Below, in pieces: positions 28,068 to 35,219 of a DNA stretch of 35,219 nt (within the stretch, counting starts at the first letter, position 1; every line of letters begins with the position of its first letter). The notes under the pieces are model-generated. The model saw nothing but the letters and a program-made list of their open reading frames with translations. It did not search any database and had not been told where the DNA came from. A program made the position numbers and the translations under genes. The DNA is from Kushneria aurantia DSM 21353 (GTDB taxonomy: Bacteria; Pseudomonadota; Gammaproteobacteria; Pseudomonadales; Halomonadaceae), in the NCBI RefSeq assembly GCF_000382245.1, contig NZ_KB907892.1:1-35219 (forward strand), given 5' to 3'.

Positions 28068-29183
28068 TCAGGGAATCAGCACGATCTTGAGCGACTTCGC
28101 ACCGCTCTGCATCAGCTCGAAGCCCTCTTCGAACTTCTCCAGCGGTAGCTTGTGGGTCACGACACCCTCGGTGGGAAAGCTACCGTCGGCGATTCCGTTG
28201 ATCACTAGTGGATAGCAGTAAGGACCAAGATGAGAGCCCAGCACATCCAGCTCCTTGCGATCGGAAATGATGCTCCAGTCGACGCTGACGGGATCCTTGA
28301 ATACGCTGAACTCGACAAAACGACCCAGCTTGCGAATCATCGACAGGCCCTGCTCGACCGATTTGGGATGTCCGGTCGCCTCGATGTAAACATCGCAGCC
28401 ATAACCCTCCGTCATCTCCTTGATGATCGAAACCACGTCGTCACGCTTCGGGTTGAGGGTCATATCCGCGCCGAATTTTTTTGCCAGCTCGAGCCGGTCA
28501 TCGAACAGGTCAAGAACGATCAGCTTCTCGGCTCCGGCCTTTTTGGCCGCGCCCACCATGCCGAGTCCAAGGGTACCGGCACCGGAGAGTACGACGACGT
28601 CGCCCAGCTCGATCCGGGCACGCTGCACGGCATGTAGCGAACAGGCGTAGGGTTCGATCAGAATCGCCTGTTCCAGCGTCAGCTCCTCCGGCACATGATA
28701 GTTGATGGCCTCTTTGGTGAACTTCATGTACTCGGCCATGCCGCCATTCACGTTATTCTGAAAGCCATAGAGATCGTGCTTTTCACACATCCAGTACTGG
28801 CCGCGATTGCAAAAACGACAGTTCCAGCACGGTACGATCTGTTCCGAGATCACTCTATCGCCGGGTTTGAAGTCTTCCACCGCAGCGCCGACCTCCACCA
28901 CCCGGCCGAGAAACTCATGGCCGGGAATCATCGGTGCCTTGATGTAGGGCGGCTGATATTCGTCGCCCCAGAAGCTGGGTGCGCCATCAAAAGACTTGAT
29001 ATCACCAGCGCAGATACCGCAGCCCTCGACCCTGACCAGAATTTCATGGTCGTTTTCCAGCCGGGGAACCGGCACCTCTTCATAGCGATAGTCACCGGGA
29101 CCGTAGGCGACTACGGCATTCATGGTCTTCGGAATGTCGCCAGCAGCGGCATCGGAAGTCTGTTTGGCCGTCATATCAGACAT
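28068..29183 (-). CDS. zinc-dependent polyol dehydrogenase, erythritol/L-threitol dehydrogenase-like
   Basis: A 371-residue medium-chain dehydrogenase. Catalytic zinc ligands are Cys58 (CGIC), His89-Glu90 (PGHE) and Glu178 (EPYAC). Structural zinc is bound by Cys119, Cys122, Cys125 and Cys133. The NAD fold has GAGTLGLG (201-208). The YGPGDYRYEEVPVP start, the GAPSFWGDE segment and ISEQIVPCW recall the erythritol/threitol dehydrogenases known from mycobacterial tetritol use; the substrate remains an inference. It is the last gene of the ABC operon, 14 bp after the binding protein, so it should oxidise the imported polyol. About 20 N-terminal residues precede the family start. Confidence 0.82.
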   Translation of the reverse strand: MSDMTAKQTSDAAAGDIPKTMNAVVAYGPGDYRYEEVPVPRLENDHEILVRVEGCGICAGDIKSFDGAPSFWGDEYQPPYIKAPMIPGHEFLGRVVEVGAAVEDFKPGDRVISEQIVPCWNCRFCNRGQYWMCEKHDLYGFQNNVNGGMAEYMKFTKEAINYHVPEELTLEQAILIEPYACSLHAVQRARIELGDVVVLSGAGTLGLGMVGAAKKAGAEKLIVLDLFDDRLELAKKFGADMTLNPKRDDVVSIIKEMTEGYGCDVYIEATGHPKSVEQGLSMIRKLGRFVEFSVFKDPVSVDWSIISDRKELDVLGSHLGPYCYPLVINGIADGSFPTEGVVTHKLPLEKFEEGFELMQSGAKSLKIVLIP

Positions 29184-29197
29184 GAAAATCTCCGGAT

Positions 29198-30160
29198 TTA
29201 CTGTTCCAGCACGAAGGGGGCGACGTACTGATCAACGTTATCAGGCGTGATCAGCATGGCATCGAAAAGCTGCTTTTCGCTTTCGATATCGAGATTACCG
29301 GTACTGATCAGCTCATCCGCCATGCGGACAGCGCGCTCCGAAAAGATCGCAACCGGCTGTAGTACGGTGTAGGCCAACTCTCCGGCGCGGATCGCATCCA
29401 CCGCATCCGGTGAGCCGTCGAAGCCGCCCACGACCACGTCATCCAGCTTGTTGTTCTGCTTGAGCGCGGCGATCGCGCCCAGCGCCATCTCATCGTTACC
29501 GCTGATCACACCCTGAATGTTCGGATGCGCCTGCAGCATACTCTGCATCTTGTTGTAGCCCTGGGTGCGGTCCCAGTTGGCAACGTCCACCGCAACCCGC
29601 TCGAGATCGGGATACTGACTCAGCACCGTTTCATAGCCGTTTGAGCGGGTAGCGGCATTGTTATCTGACGGTGAGCCCTTAAGCTCGGCATACTGCCCCT
29701 CGCCGTTCATTATTTGCGCCCACTGCTGAGCGCCCAGCGCCGCGCCCTGAGCGTTGTTGGACACCAGCTGCGCCTTCGCCAGCCCCTGTTGATTGATCTC
29801 GGCATTGACGATAAAGACCGGGACACCGGCATTGACCGCCTTGCGTACCGCTCCGATCGAGCCGTCGGCGTTGGCCGGGTCGAGGATGATCGCCCTGGCC
29901 TGGTTGGTGATGGCCGTATCGACCTGGTTGCTCTCGGTGTTGGTGTCGCCATTGTGAGAGCTGACATTGGCGCGATAGCCCAGCTCCTCGGCCGTTTCAC
30001 GGGCAATCTTGCCTTCAGTAAACCAATAAGGGTTGGAGGTATCGTTGACGATAACCGAAATCAGCCCCTTGTCCTGTGACTGCGCCAGCGCACTGCCGGC
30101 AACCAGGGCGCTGCCTGCCACAAGGGCCGCGATCAATAAACGTTTTGCCGTTTTATGCAT
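29198..30160 (-). CDS. periplasmic sugar/polyol-binding protein (RbsB-like)
   Basis: A 320-residue substrate-binding protein of the ribose-type (type I) fold. The signal peptide ends near residue 26 (GSALA). Characteristic segments are SVIVNDTSNPYW, ARAIILDPANADGS, GVPVFIVNAEIN and the hinge-region GVISGNDEMALGA. It delivers the ligand to the permease encoded just upstream. The start at 30160 is set by the signal peptide and an AGAGAGAT site; the open frame has 65 unsupported codons before it. Confidence 0.92.
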   Translation of the reverse strand: MHKTAKRLLIAALVAGSALVAGSALAQSQDKGLISVIVNDTSNPYWFTEGKIARETAEELGYRANVSSHNGDTNTESNQVDTAITNQARAIILDPANADGSIGAVRKAVNAGVPVFIVNAEINQQGLAKAQLVSNNAQGAALGAQQWAQIMNGEGQYAELKGSPSDNNAATRSNGYETVLSQYPDLERVAVDVANWDRTQGYNKMQSMLQAHPNIQGVISGNDEMALGAIAALKQNNKLDDVVVGGFDGSPDAVDAIRAGELAYTVLQPVAIFSERAVRMADELISTGNLDIESEKQLFDAMLITPDNVDQYVAPFVLEQ

Positions 30161-30177
30161 GATGAGATCTCTCTGTT

Positions 30178-31302
30178 TCAGGGACTGGATGTCGCCGGTT
30201 TCCCGGCACGCTGATTCGTCTTCGCATTGGCCGGATTGGAATGCGGCGACGAAGAGGGAGTCGACGGCGAAGCGCGACGCTTGCGACCGCTGTACTGGAT
30301 ACTGTTGAGCAACACCGCCAGCACGATCACCGCACCGGTGAAAACGGTCTGCCAATAGGAGGAGACGCCGATAATGACCAGGCCATCGGAGAGAAAACCG
30401 ATCACAAAGGCTCCCAGCAGCGTGCCTCGCACGGTGCCACGCCCCCCGGTCAGTGCGGCACCGCCGATCACCACCGCCGCGATAGCGGTCAGCTCATAGG
30501 TGGTACCCGCGGTAGGGCCGGCGGAAGTGAGCTGGGAAGAGAGCACCAGGCCGGCGATGGCAGCGCAAACACCCGACAACACATAGACCGAAATCTGTAC
30601 GCGCTTGACGGGAACTCCGGAAAGCTCCGCCGCTCGCGCGTTACCACCGGTCCCGTAAATCCAGCGACCGAAAGGAGTACGCGCCAGCACCAGCATGCTG
30701 ATAATGGCCACCGCGGCCAGAATCAGCACGCCCATCGGAACGCCAAAAAGTCGATTGAACCCAAGCCAGTCGAAACCGGTGTTGCCCAATGCCTCGCTAC
30801 CGCTCAGATTGTTAAAGGTCAAACCATCGGTCATCAGCAGTGCGACGCCACGAGCGACATAGAGCATGCCCAGGGTGGCGACAAACGCCGGCACCTTGAA
30901 CCATGCCACCAGCACACCGTTGATCAATCCTACGAAAGCGCCCAGCGCACAGGTCAGCACCGCCACCACCCACACGGGCGGATAGAGCGTGATGCCAAAC
31001 ATCTCGAAGGAGACACCCTGCATCAGAAAACCGGCGACCACACCGGCCAGGCCCAGCGTCGAGCCTACCGACAGATCGATTCCACCGGTGAGAATTACCA
31101 GCAGCATGCCGATCGAGAGAAGGCCAAAGATCGCCACGTGCGACGACATGGTCAAGAAGTTGCTGGTCGAGAAGTAGACCGGCGACAGCAACGAAAAGGT
31201 AATGATGATCGCGATCAGAGCGAAAAAGGCGCGCCCTTCAAGCAACAGACGACCGATATCGGGGCCGCCACGCGGTGTTGGCGCGGTTTGAGAGTCAGAC
31301 AT
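30178..31302 (-). CDS. sugar/polyol ABC transporter permease (RbsC-like)
   Basis: A 374-residue inner-membrane permease with 8-10 hydrophobic helices. LTGGIDLSVGS near residue 73 and the EAA-like GGNARAAELSGVPV segment are typical of the RbsC family. After the last helix comes an unusual hydrophilic tail of about 40 residues rich in Ser, Pro, Asn and Lys, beyond the usual RbsC end (E. coli 321 residues). It is spaced 32 bp from the ATPase gene and 17 bp from the binding-protein gene. Confidence 0.92.
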   Translation of the reverse strand: MSDSQTAPTPRGGPDIGRLLLEGRAFFALIAIIITFSLLSPVYFSTSNFLTMSSHVAIFGLLSIGMLLVILTGGIDLSVGSTLGLAGVVAGFLMQGVSFEMFGITLYPPVWVVAVLTCALGAFVGLINGVLVAWFKVPAFVATLGMLYVARGVALLMTDGLTFNNLSGSEALGNTGFDWLGFNRLFGVPMGVLILAAVAIISMLVLARTPFGRWIYGTGGNARAAELSGVPVKRVQISVYVLSGVCAAIAGLVLSSQLTSAGPTAGTTYELTAIAAVVIGGAALTGGRGTVRGTLLGAFVIGFLSDGLVIIGVSSYWQTVFTGAVIVLAVLLNSIQYSGRKRRASPSTPSSSPHSNPANAKTNQRAGKPATSSP

Positions 31303-31334
31303 GTGTTTCTCCAGTCAGCGCGATATTAATCAGG

Positions 31335-32885
31335 TCATGCCGCCACGGACTCACCGGAAGCGGCCATAATCTCTTCCCTGGTCACTTCTCCGGCGGCGAA
31401 TTCTGCCGCCACCCGCCCTCGGCTCATGACCAGAATTCGATGCGCAATACTCAGACATTCGCCGACTTCGGAGGTCGAAAAGATGACCGCCAGACCGCGC
31501 TCGGCAGCCCCTTCGGCCAGCAGACGAAATACCTCGGCCTTGGCGCCGATATCGATACCGCGGCTCGGCTCATCGAGCATCACGACGCGCGGATGGGTCG
31601 CCATCATCTTGCCGATGACCACCTTTTGTTGGTTACCACCGGAGAGAGAGCCGATCGTGGCGTCGGGACCATCGGTCTTGATGTGAACGTCGCGGATAGC
31701 TTCTGCGGTGACCTCACCCTCCCGCCGACTCGACGTAAAAAGCCCGCGGGTGAAAGCGCCAATGCTGGCCAGCGACAGATTGCGCCCCACCGTCATGGTC
31801 TGTACCAGACCATCGCGCTGCCGATCTTCAGGCACCAGCACCAGCCCCTGGCGAATGCGCTCAGCGATCGACAGCCCGGCTACTTCCCGCCCCTCGAGCA
31901 CGACCTTCCCCTCGGCGAGAGCGACGCGACCGGCCACGCACTCCAGCAACTCGGTACGGCCGGCACCCATCAGGCCATAGATGCAGACGATTTCACCGGC
32001 GCGAACATCCAGCGAGAGGCGATCCACCACTCTGCGCCCGGGCACCTTGTCGTCATCCACACTGACCTCTTGCAGCGATAGCGCCACATCGCCCATTTCA
32101 TGACCCCATGGTGGCGCCCCCAGATCGAAACCTTCACCCACCATATGACGCACGATCCATTCGAGATCGATCTCGTTGCGTCGCGCACGGGCGGTCATCA
32201 CACCATCACGCAGTACCACGGCGTGATCGGTAATGGTCAGCGCCTCTTCCAGATGGTGAGAGATGTAGACAATGGAGACCCCTCGGCTCTTGAGATCTTC
32301 GATCACCCTGAACAGCACCTCCACCTCGGAGGCCGATAGTGCAGAAGTGGGCTCGTCCATAATCAGCACCCGGGCATCGACCGACAGCGCCCTGGCAATC
32401 TCCACGATCTGCTGCTGGCCCAGGCGCAGGTTCTCCACCGGCGTCAGCGGATCGATCAACTCGTCGAGCTCGACCATCAGCGCCTGCGTCTGGCGCGCCT
32501 GCTCGGCGTAGTCGATAGCGCCCATCGGGCCACGAATTTCGCGCCCCATGAAAATGTTGTCACGTACGCTGAGATTGGGCGCGAGACTCAACTCCTGATG
32601 GATGATCGAAATACCCAGCGCCTGGGCTTCGGTGGTGGACGAGAAACGAACCGGACGGCCTTCAAAGATGATCTCGCCGGAACTTGGCGTGATGACGCCC
32701 GACAGAATCTTCATCAGTGTCGACTTGCCGGCACCGTTTTCGCCGAAAAGCGTGGTGACCTGACCTCGATGAATATCGAAATCGACCGCTCTCAGCGCAT
32801 GCACGTTGCCAAAGGATTTACCTATGTTGCGCGCCGAAAGCACGACCTCTTCCAGGCCGTTTTGAAACTTCACCTCTTCGCTCAT
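31335..32885 (-). CDS. sugar/polyol ABC transporter ATP-binding protein (RbsA-like, double NBD)
   Basis: A 516-residue double ATPase. NBD1 has Walker A GENGAGKST (48-56), signature LRLGQQQ (153-159) and Walker B LIMDEP (174-179). NBD2 has the degenerate Walker A GLMGAGRTE, signature LSGGNQQ and VMLDEPSRGID, as in RbsA and MglA. It powers import through the permease. I chose the ATG at 32885 because GGAG lies about 10 nt upstream; ATGs at 32894 and 32912 are possible, the last overlapping the DUF2291 gene. Confidence 0.93.
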   Translation of the reverse strand: MSEEVKFQNGLEEVVLSARNIGKSFGNVHALRAVDFDIHRGQVTTLFGENGAGKSTLMKILSGVITPSSGEIIFEGRPVRFSSTTEAQALGISIIHQELSLAPNLSVRDNIFMGREIRGPMGAIDYAEQARQTQALMVELDELIDPLTPVENLRLGQQQIVEIARALSVDARVLIMDEPTSALSASEVEVLFRVIEDLKSRGVSIVYISHHLEEALTITDHAVVLRDGVMTARARRNEIDLEWIVRHMVGEGFDLGAPPWGHEMGDVALSLQEVSVDDDKVPGRRVVDRLSLDVRAGEIVCIYGLMGAGRTELLECVAGRVALAEGKVVLEGREVAGLSIAERIRQGLVLVPEDRQRDGLVQTMTVGRNLSLASIGAFTRGLFTSSRREGEVTAEAIRDVHIKTDGPDATIGSLSGGNQQKVVIGKMMATHPRVVMLDEPSRGIDIGAKAEVFRLLAEGAAERGLAVIFSTSEVGECLSIAHRILVMSRGRVAAEFAAGEVTREEIMAASGESVAA

Positions 32886-32901
32886 GCTCGTCATGCTCCG
32901 A

Positions 32902-33555
32902 TCACTCAACATTCATACTGACCGGCGTCACCAGCCAGTTGCGCGGATTGATCAACTTGAATACGCCGGTCACCTCCACCTGCCTGCCACTCAGGTTGGC
33001 AGTATCGATAGACCCCAGAAGCTCGGATTTCATGGCGTCATTGATGGCGGCACCAGCATCCTGATACTCGATCTGATTGGTGAACTGACCGAAGCTGATA
33101 TCGCCGGTGGCGTCGCGCAATTCGGTGCCATTGATCGCCGGCCCCGTCTGTACCCGAATAGTGATATCGTCGGGCACACCCTCGACATCGACGGTGTAAT
33201 TGCCGTTGCGACTCTCGCCCATGATGCCGGTAAAGGTGACAGGCACTACCGGACCGAAGCCCTCACCCACGCCGTATTGACTGCCCGCCGCGCTGGCGTC
33301 GGCCAGCACCGCCTCGGCCAGTTGCGGTGCCGGCACGGCGCGTTCGATAACGCTTTCGCGAATGATCGGAAACTGCTCGGCACCAAAGCGCTCGGCCACA
33401 AAACCCTCGGACTGCGCACTTTCCTCCGAGCCCATCGTCACCACATGGGTATCCAGCGCCATGGCACCGATCAAAACAACTGCTGCGGCGATGAGGATAA
33501 CGCGAGCACGCTGGCGCTGTGGTTTTGATGTGCCCGCTATAGCCTGAGCATTCAT
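32902..33555 (-). CDS. DUF2291 family protein, first gene of the ABC operon
   Basis: A 217-residue protein with one N-terminal membrane segment (about 19-37) and a periplasmic domain. Features include the early TxxVTMGSEE stretch, GVGEGFGPVVPVTFTG, and the C-terminal LINPRNWLVTPVSMN. Proteins of this family occur beside ribose-type ABC importers; no biochemical role is established as far as I know. Here it is the first gene, directly ahead of the ATPase, so it probably works with the importer at the outer face of the membrane. There is no lipobox. The start at 33555 follows AGGAG at about 12 nt. Confidence 0.8.
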   Translation of the reverse strand: MNAQAIAGTSKPQRQRARVILIAAAVVLIGAMALDTHVVTMGSEESAQSEGFVAERFGAEQFPIIRESVIERAVPAPQLAEAVLADASAAGSQYGVGEGFGPVVPVTFTGIMGESRNGNYTVDVEGVPDDITIRVQTGPAINGTELRDATGDISFGQFTNQIEYQDAGAAINDAMKSELLGSIDTANLSGRQVEVTGVFKLINPRNWLVTPVSMNVE

Positions 33556-33769
33556 GGCGCGAGTTCTCCTGATGATAGAGATTTCCAATCGGAGAGCTTT
33601 GCATCTGTTCAAGCATATGCTCTTCCTGCGTTCATATGATTGAAGAGCAGGCGACGATCAAAAACAATCGATATGGCACCAGGTGCATCTAAGACTTTCG
33701 GATTGATTTTTATAAACAGCTGTTTTGAATATTATTTTTTAATTTACCCACTCTCTTTGTGCGACCATG

Positions 33770-33813
33770 GTTGAACATCCGATATCCGAAACGAACTGAA
33801 TTCTATGTTCAAC
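33770..33813. promoter_or_regulatory. candidate operator pair GTTGAACAT / ATGTTCAAC
   Basis: GTTGAACAT (33770-33778) and its exact reverse complement (33805-33813) have centres 35 bp apart, a little over three helical turns. The core TGTTCAA occurs again at 33606-33612, nearer the first gene. The positions in front of the operon suit a SorC-family regulator, but the motif has not been matched to a known site. Confidence 0.45.
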
Positions 33814-33816
33814 ATA

Positions 33817-33830
33817 CGATCATTTGATCG
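33817..33830. promoter_or_regulatory. perfect 14-bp palindrome, candidate operator
   Basis: CGATCA-TT-TGATCG is fully symmetric and lies 3 bp beyond the second TGTTCAAC arm. It may be part of the same operator or a site for a second regulator. Confidence 0.4.
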
Positions 33831-34161
33831 AGGTGATATCCAATATACAGGAATAAACTTCACCATAGAGAAATGAGAGAGGAGGTGATTACCTTCAATA
33901 AAAGGCGACTTCTTTGCACCCAGGGATCACTGCAGGCCGTATCGATGAATGTCGATCGTTTCAGGCGTAGAAAAACAGTTTTATATCTGCGGGGAAGGGC
34001 ACGATCAGAGGGTCATCAGGATCGACATGCACACCATTCGTGAGACAGGCAACGCTTGTCGACCATCACTGGCACATTATTTTCCATGCCACCATTTCAG
34101 AACCGTGCTGGATAACATCCGAACTGCTGAAGCCTGCACCAGGGCTACAATGCGGTCACCG

Positions 34162-34771
34162 CTACCCTGACCGTGTCGCCTCATCCAGATGCAAAATGGT
34201 GTGGGCATTGGTCGCACTCGTGGCCAGTACATCGATCACCCCGGTGCGTAGCGCGCCGAGAATGCCGGCAGCCTTGGTGCTCTCGCTGGCAATCGCGATG
34301 ACTTCAGGGATGCGCGCCAGATCGGGAATGGTCAGGCCGATGACGCGCCCCTGCATGGGCGTTTGCGAGGGGCGCCCCTGAAGGTCGATAAAATCGTAGC
34401 CCATCATGTCACCCACCGTGCCGGAGAGGCGCGCCTCGGCGATCTCCTGGGGTGAAAACCAGCCCATGCGCACCATGTTGCTGTTCTCGGAGAGATCCCC
34501 CACGCCAATCATGGCGATATCAGCGCGGCGGGCGCGGTCGAGCGTCTGGCGCACGGTCGGGTTGGACAGCATGGCATCGCGAAGCTCGGGACTGTCGACC
34601 ATGGCAGGCGCATAGAGCGTTTCGCTCTCGCCGCCGAAGCGCGCCGCCAGCCGGCGGCAGATGTGATCGGGGTTCATGTACTCGCCGGCGCGCAGCGAGC
34701 CGCCGATGGCGCAAATAAAGGCACACTGCCGGGCGCGACTGAAAAAGACATTGTCGGCAACGGTCCCCACA
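34162..34771 (-). pseudogene. SorC-family transcriptional regulator, 5' end removed by an insertion sequence
   Basis: The surviving part encodes about 203 residues matching the sugar-binding domain of SorC/DeoR-type regulators: ALGG-like CAIGGSLRAGEYMNPDHICRR, ARRADIAMIGVGDL, GTVGDMMGYDFID, and a final AGILGALRTGVIDVLATSATNAHTIL. The family's usual length is about 315 residues, so the roughly 110 N-terminal residues with the helix-turn-helix are missing. The reading frame meets insertion-sequence DNA at about 34772. EryD, the erythritol regulator of rhizobia, is of this family, which suits the neighbouring polyol operon. Without its DNA-binding domain it should be inactive, unless the missing part lies past the insertion and is restored on excision. 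Confidence 0.82.
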
Positions 34772-35219
34772 CAGGGCGATCGCACGTAGCGATCCATTCT
34801 CATTCAAGCCCGAGGAGCTGGGCACGGTAATCATCCAATGTCGCCGCAAGGACTCGTTTGACCTTTAAACTGCCCTTGCGCTTTACCGGATTCAGCCGGA
34901 TCAGGTTGAGGGTCAGGCGCTTGAGGATGGCCAGATTATGCGCCGCGTGGGCAGTCCGTGCTCGCATCTGGTCATCCGCAAAGGCCACATCCAGGCACCA
35001 GTGCACCCGGTTCTCGATGCCCCAGTGTTGGCGTACCGCCCCGGCCAGCCGCTCGGCATCGGGAGCCAGGCTGCTGATGTAGTACCGTCGTTCCCGCGTC
35101 ACCCTGCCTTTCACCTCGCGCGTCGACTCGATGACTGCAAAGCAGCGCAGATCCGGCCAGCGCGTCGGATCAGGAAGGCATTCCAGTGCCTCGAAGACAT
35201 GGCAGCGCCGCGTCTCCAG
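34772..35219 (-). mobile_element. ISAs1-family insertion sequence, partial (runs off the right edge)
   Basis: The left end is placed at CAGGGCGATCG (34772) because the regulator frame breaks there and ISAs1/H-repeat elements commonly end in CAGGG; the exact terminal repeat cannot be confirmed without the other end. The element carries the transposase gene below and truncates the SorC-family regulator. Confidence 0.75.
34800..35219 (-). CDS. ISAs1-family transposase, C-terminal part
   Basis: The open frame continues to the right edge, giving 139 residues of a DDE transposase C-terminus. Diagnostic stretches are REVKGRVTRERRYYISSL, RQHWGIENRVHWCLDVAFADD with the catalytic Glu, and AAHNLAILKRLTLNLIR, all typical of the ISAs1/H-repeat family. 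The stop is at 34800-34802, close to the proposed IS end. The N-terminal part lies outside the window. No frame damage is visible, so the element may be active. Confidence 0.92.
   Translation of the reverse strand: METRRCHVFEALECLPDPTRWPDLRCFAVIESTREVKGRVTRERRYYISSLAPDAERLAGAVRQHWGIENRVHWCLDVAFADDQMRARTAHAAHNLAILKRLTLNLIRLNPVKRKGSLKVKRVLAATLDDYRAQLLGLE

Larger units (their letters stand above)
33556..34161. promoter_or_regulatory. 606-bp control region of the polyol operon
   Basis: No gene is supported here. The region is AT-rich and full of symmetry: TTGAACA/TGTTCAA repeats, a perfect 14-bp palindrome (33817-33830), GCACC-A-GGTGC (33676-33686), a GCTCTTC/GAAGAGC hairpin (33619-33648) and GCATATGC (33613-33620). 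It should contain the operon promoter on the minus strand and the operators of the upstream SorC-family regulator. A plus-strand AGGAGGTGAT (33880-33889) has no good start codon after it. Confidence 0.6.

Noticed and set aside
33885-34043. A GTG-started frame of about 50 codons directly overlapping AGGAGGTGAT
   Set aside because: The start codon is inside the Shine-Dalgarno itself, so spacing is wrong, and the peptide is Arg-rich with no pattern. Kept only as an orphan-site observation.
33949-34170. A 73-codon plus-strand frame in the control region
   Set aside because: It has no convincing ribosome site or family resemblance and overlaps the 3' end of the regulator fragment.

Overview
The window looks like chromosomal DNA of a GC-rich, halophile-type gammaproteobacterium, most likely Halomonadaceae (Halomonas, Kushneria or Salinicola-like). 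The reasons are the prlC-yheV pair, acidic proteins, a selenocysteine formate dehydrogenase of the E. coli FdnG type, a curli locus and an SAH riboswitch in front of ahcY. The family assignment is an inference from gene content; no comparison was run.

Layout. 1-5.6 kb holds housekeeping genes: a DUF457/YdjM-type membrane hydrolase, a gamma-class carbonic anhydrase-like protein, oligopeptidase A (prlC) with yheV, periplasmic Cu/Zn superoxide dismutase (sodC) and methylenetetrahydrofolate reductase (metF). 5.7-15.0 kb, all on the minus strand, is a nearly self-contained selenocysteine system: fdnG (with an in-frame UGA at codon 198 and a SECIS hairpin), the beta and gamma subunits, fdhE, then selA, selB and the tRNA-Sec gene selC. 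The enzyme that needs selenocysteine and most of the machinery that inserts it therefore lie in one 9.3-kb block; selD is not in the window. 15.3-17.6 kb has an LpxH-like phosphoesterase and a divergent glycerol dehydrogenase.

18.0-23.1 kb is a curli (functional amyloid) locus with an unusual layout. csgD, csgE, csgF, csgG, csgB and csgA all point the same way, and a CsgH/CsgC-like small periplasmic protein converges on csgA. CsgA is large, with about eight and a half amyloid repeats. A 590-bp AT-rich gap separates csgD from csgEFG.

23.4-27.6 kb carries the methyl cycle: ahcY under an SAH riboswitch, a CPA1-type Na+/H+ antiporter and metK. Together with metF, three enzymes of the SAM/methionine cycle are present.

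28.0-34.8 kb, minus strand, is a catabolic polyol/sugar operon: a DUF2291 protein, an RbsA-like double ATPase, an RbsC-like permease, a periplasmic binding protein and a zinc alcohol dehydrogenase resembling erythritol/threitol dehydrogenases. Upstream lies the C-terminal two-thirds of a SorC-family regulator whose N-terminal DNA-binding part has been removed by an ISAs1-family insertion sequence that runs off the right edge. The 600-bp region between regulator and operon contains candidate operators (TTGAACA/TGTTCAA inverted repeats and a perfect 14-bp palindrome).

No wholly unknown multi-gene system was found. The most unusual points are the complete Sec-FDH block, the curli layout with its enlarged CsgA, and the polyol operon that has probably lost its regulator.
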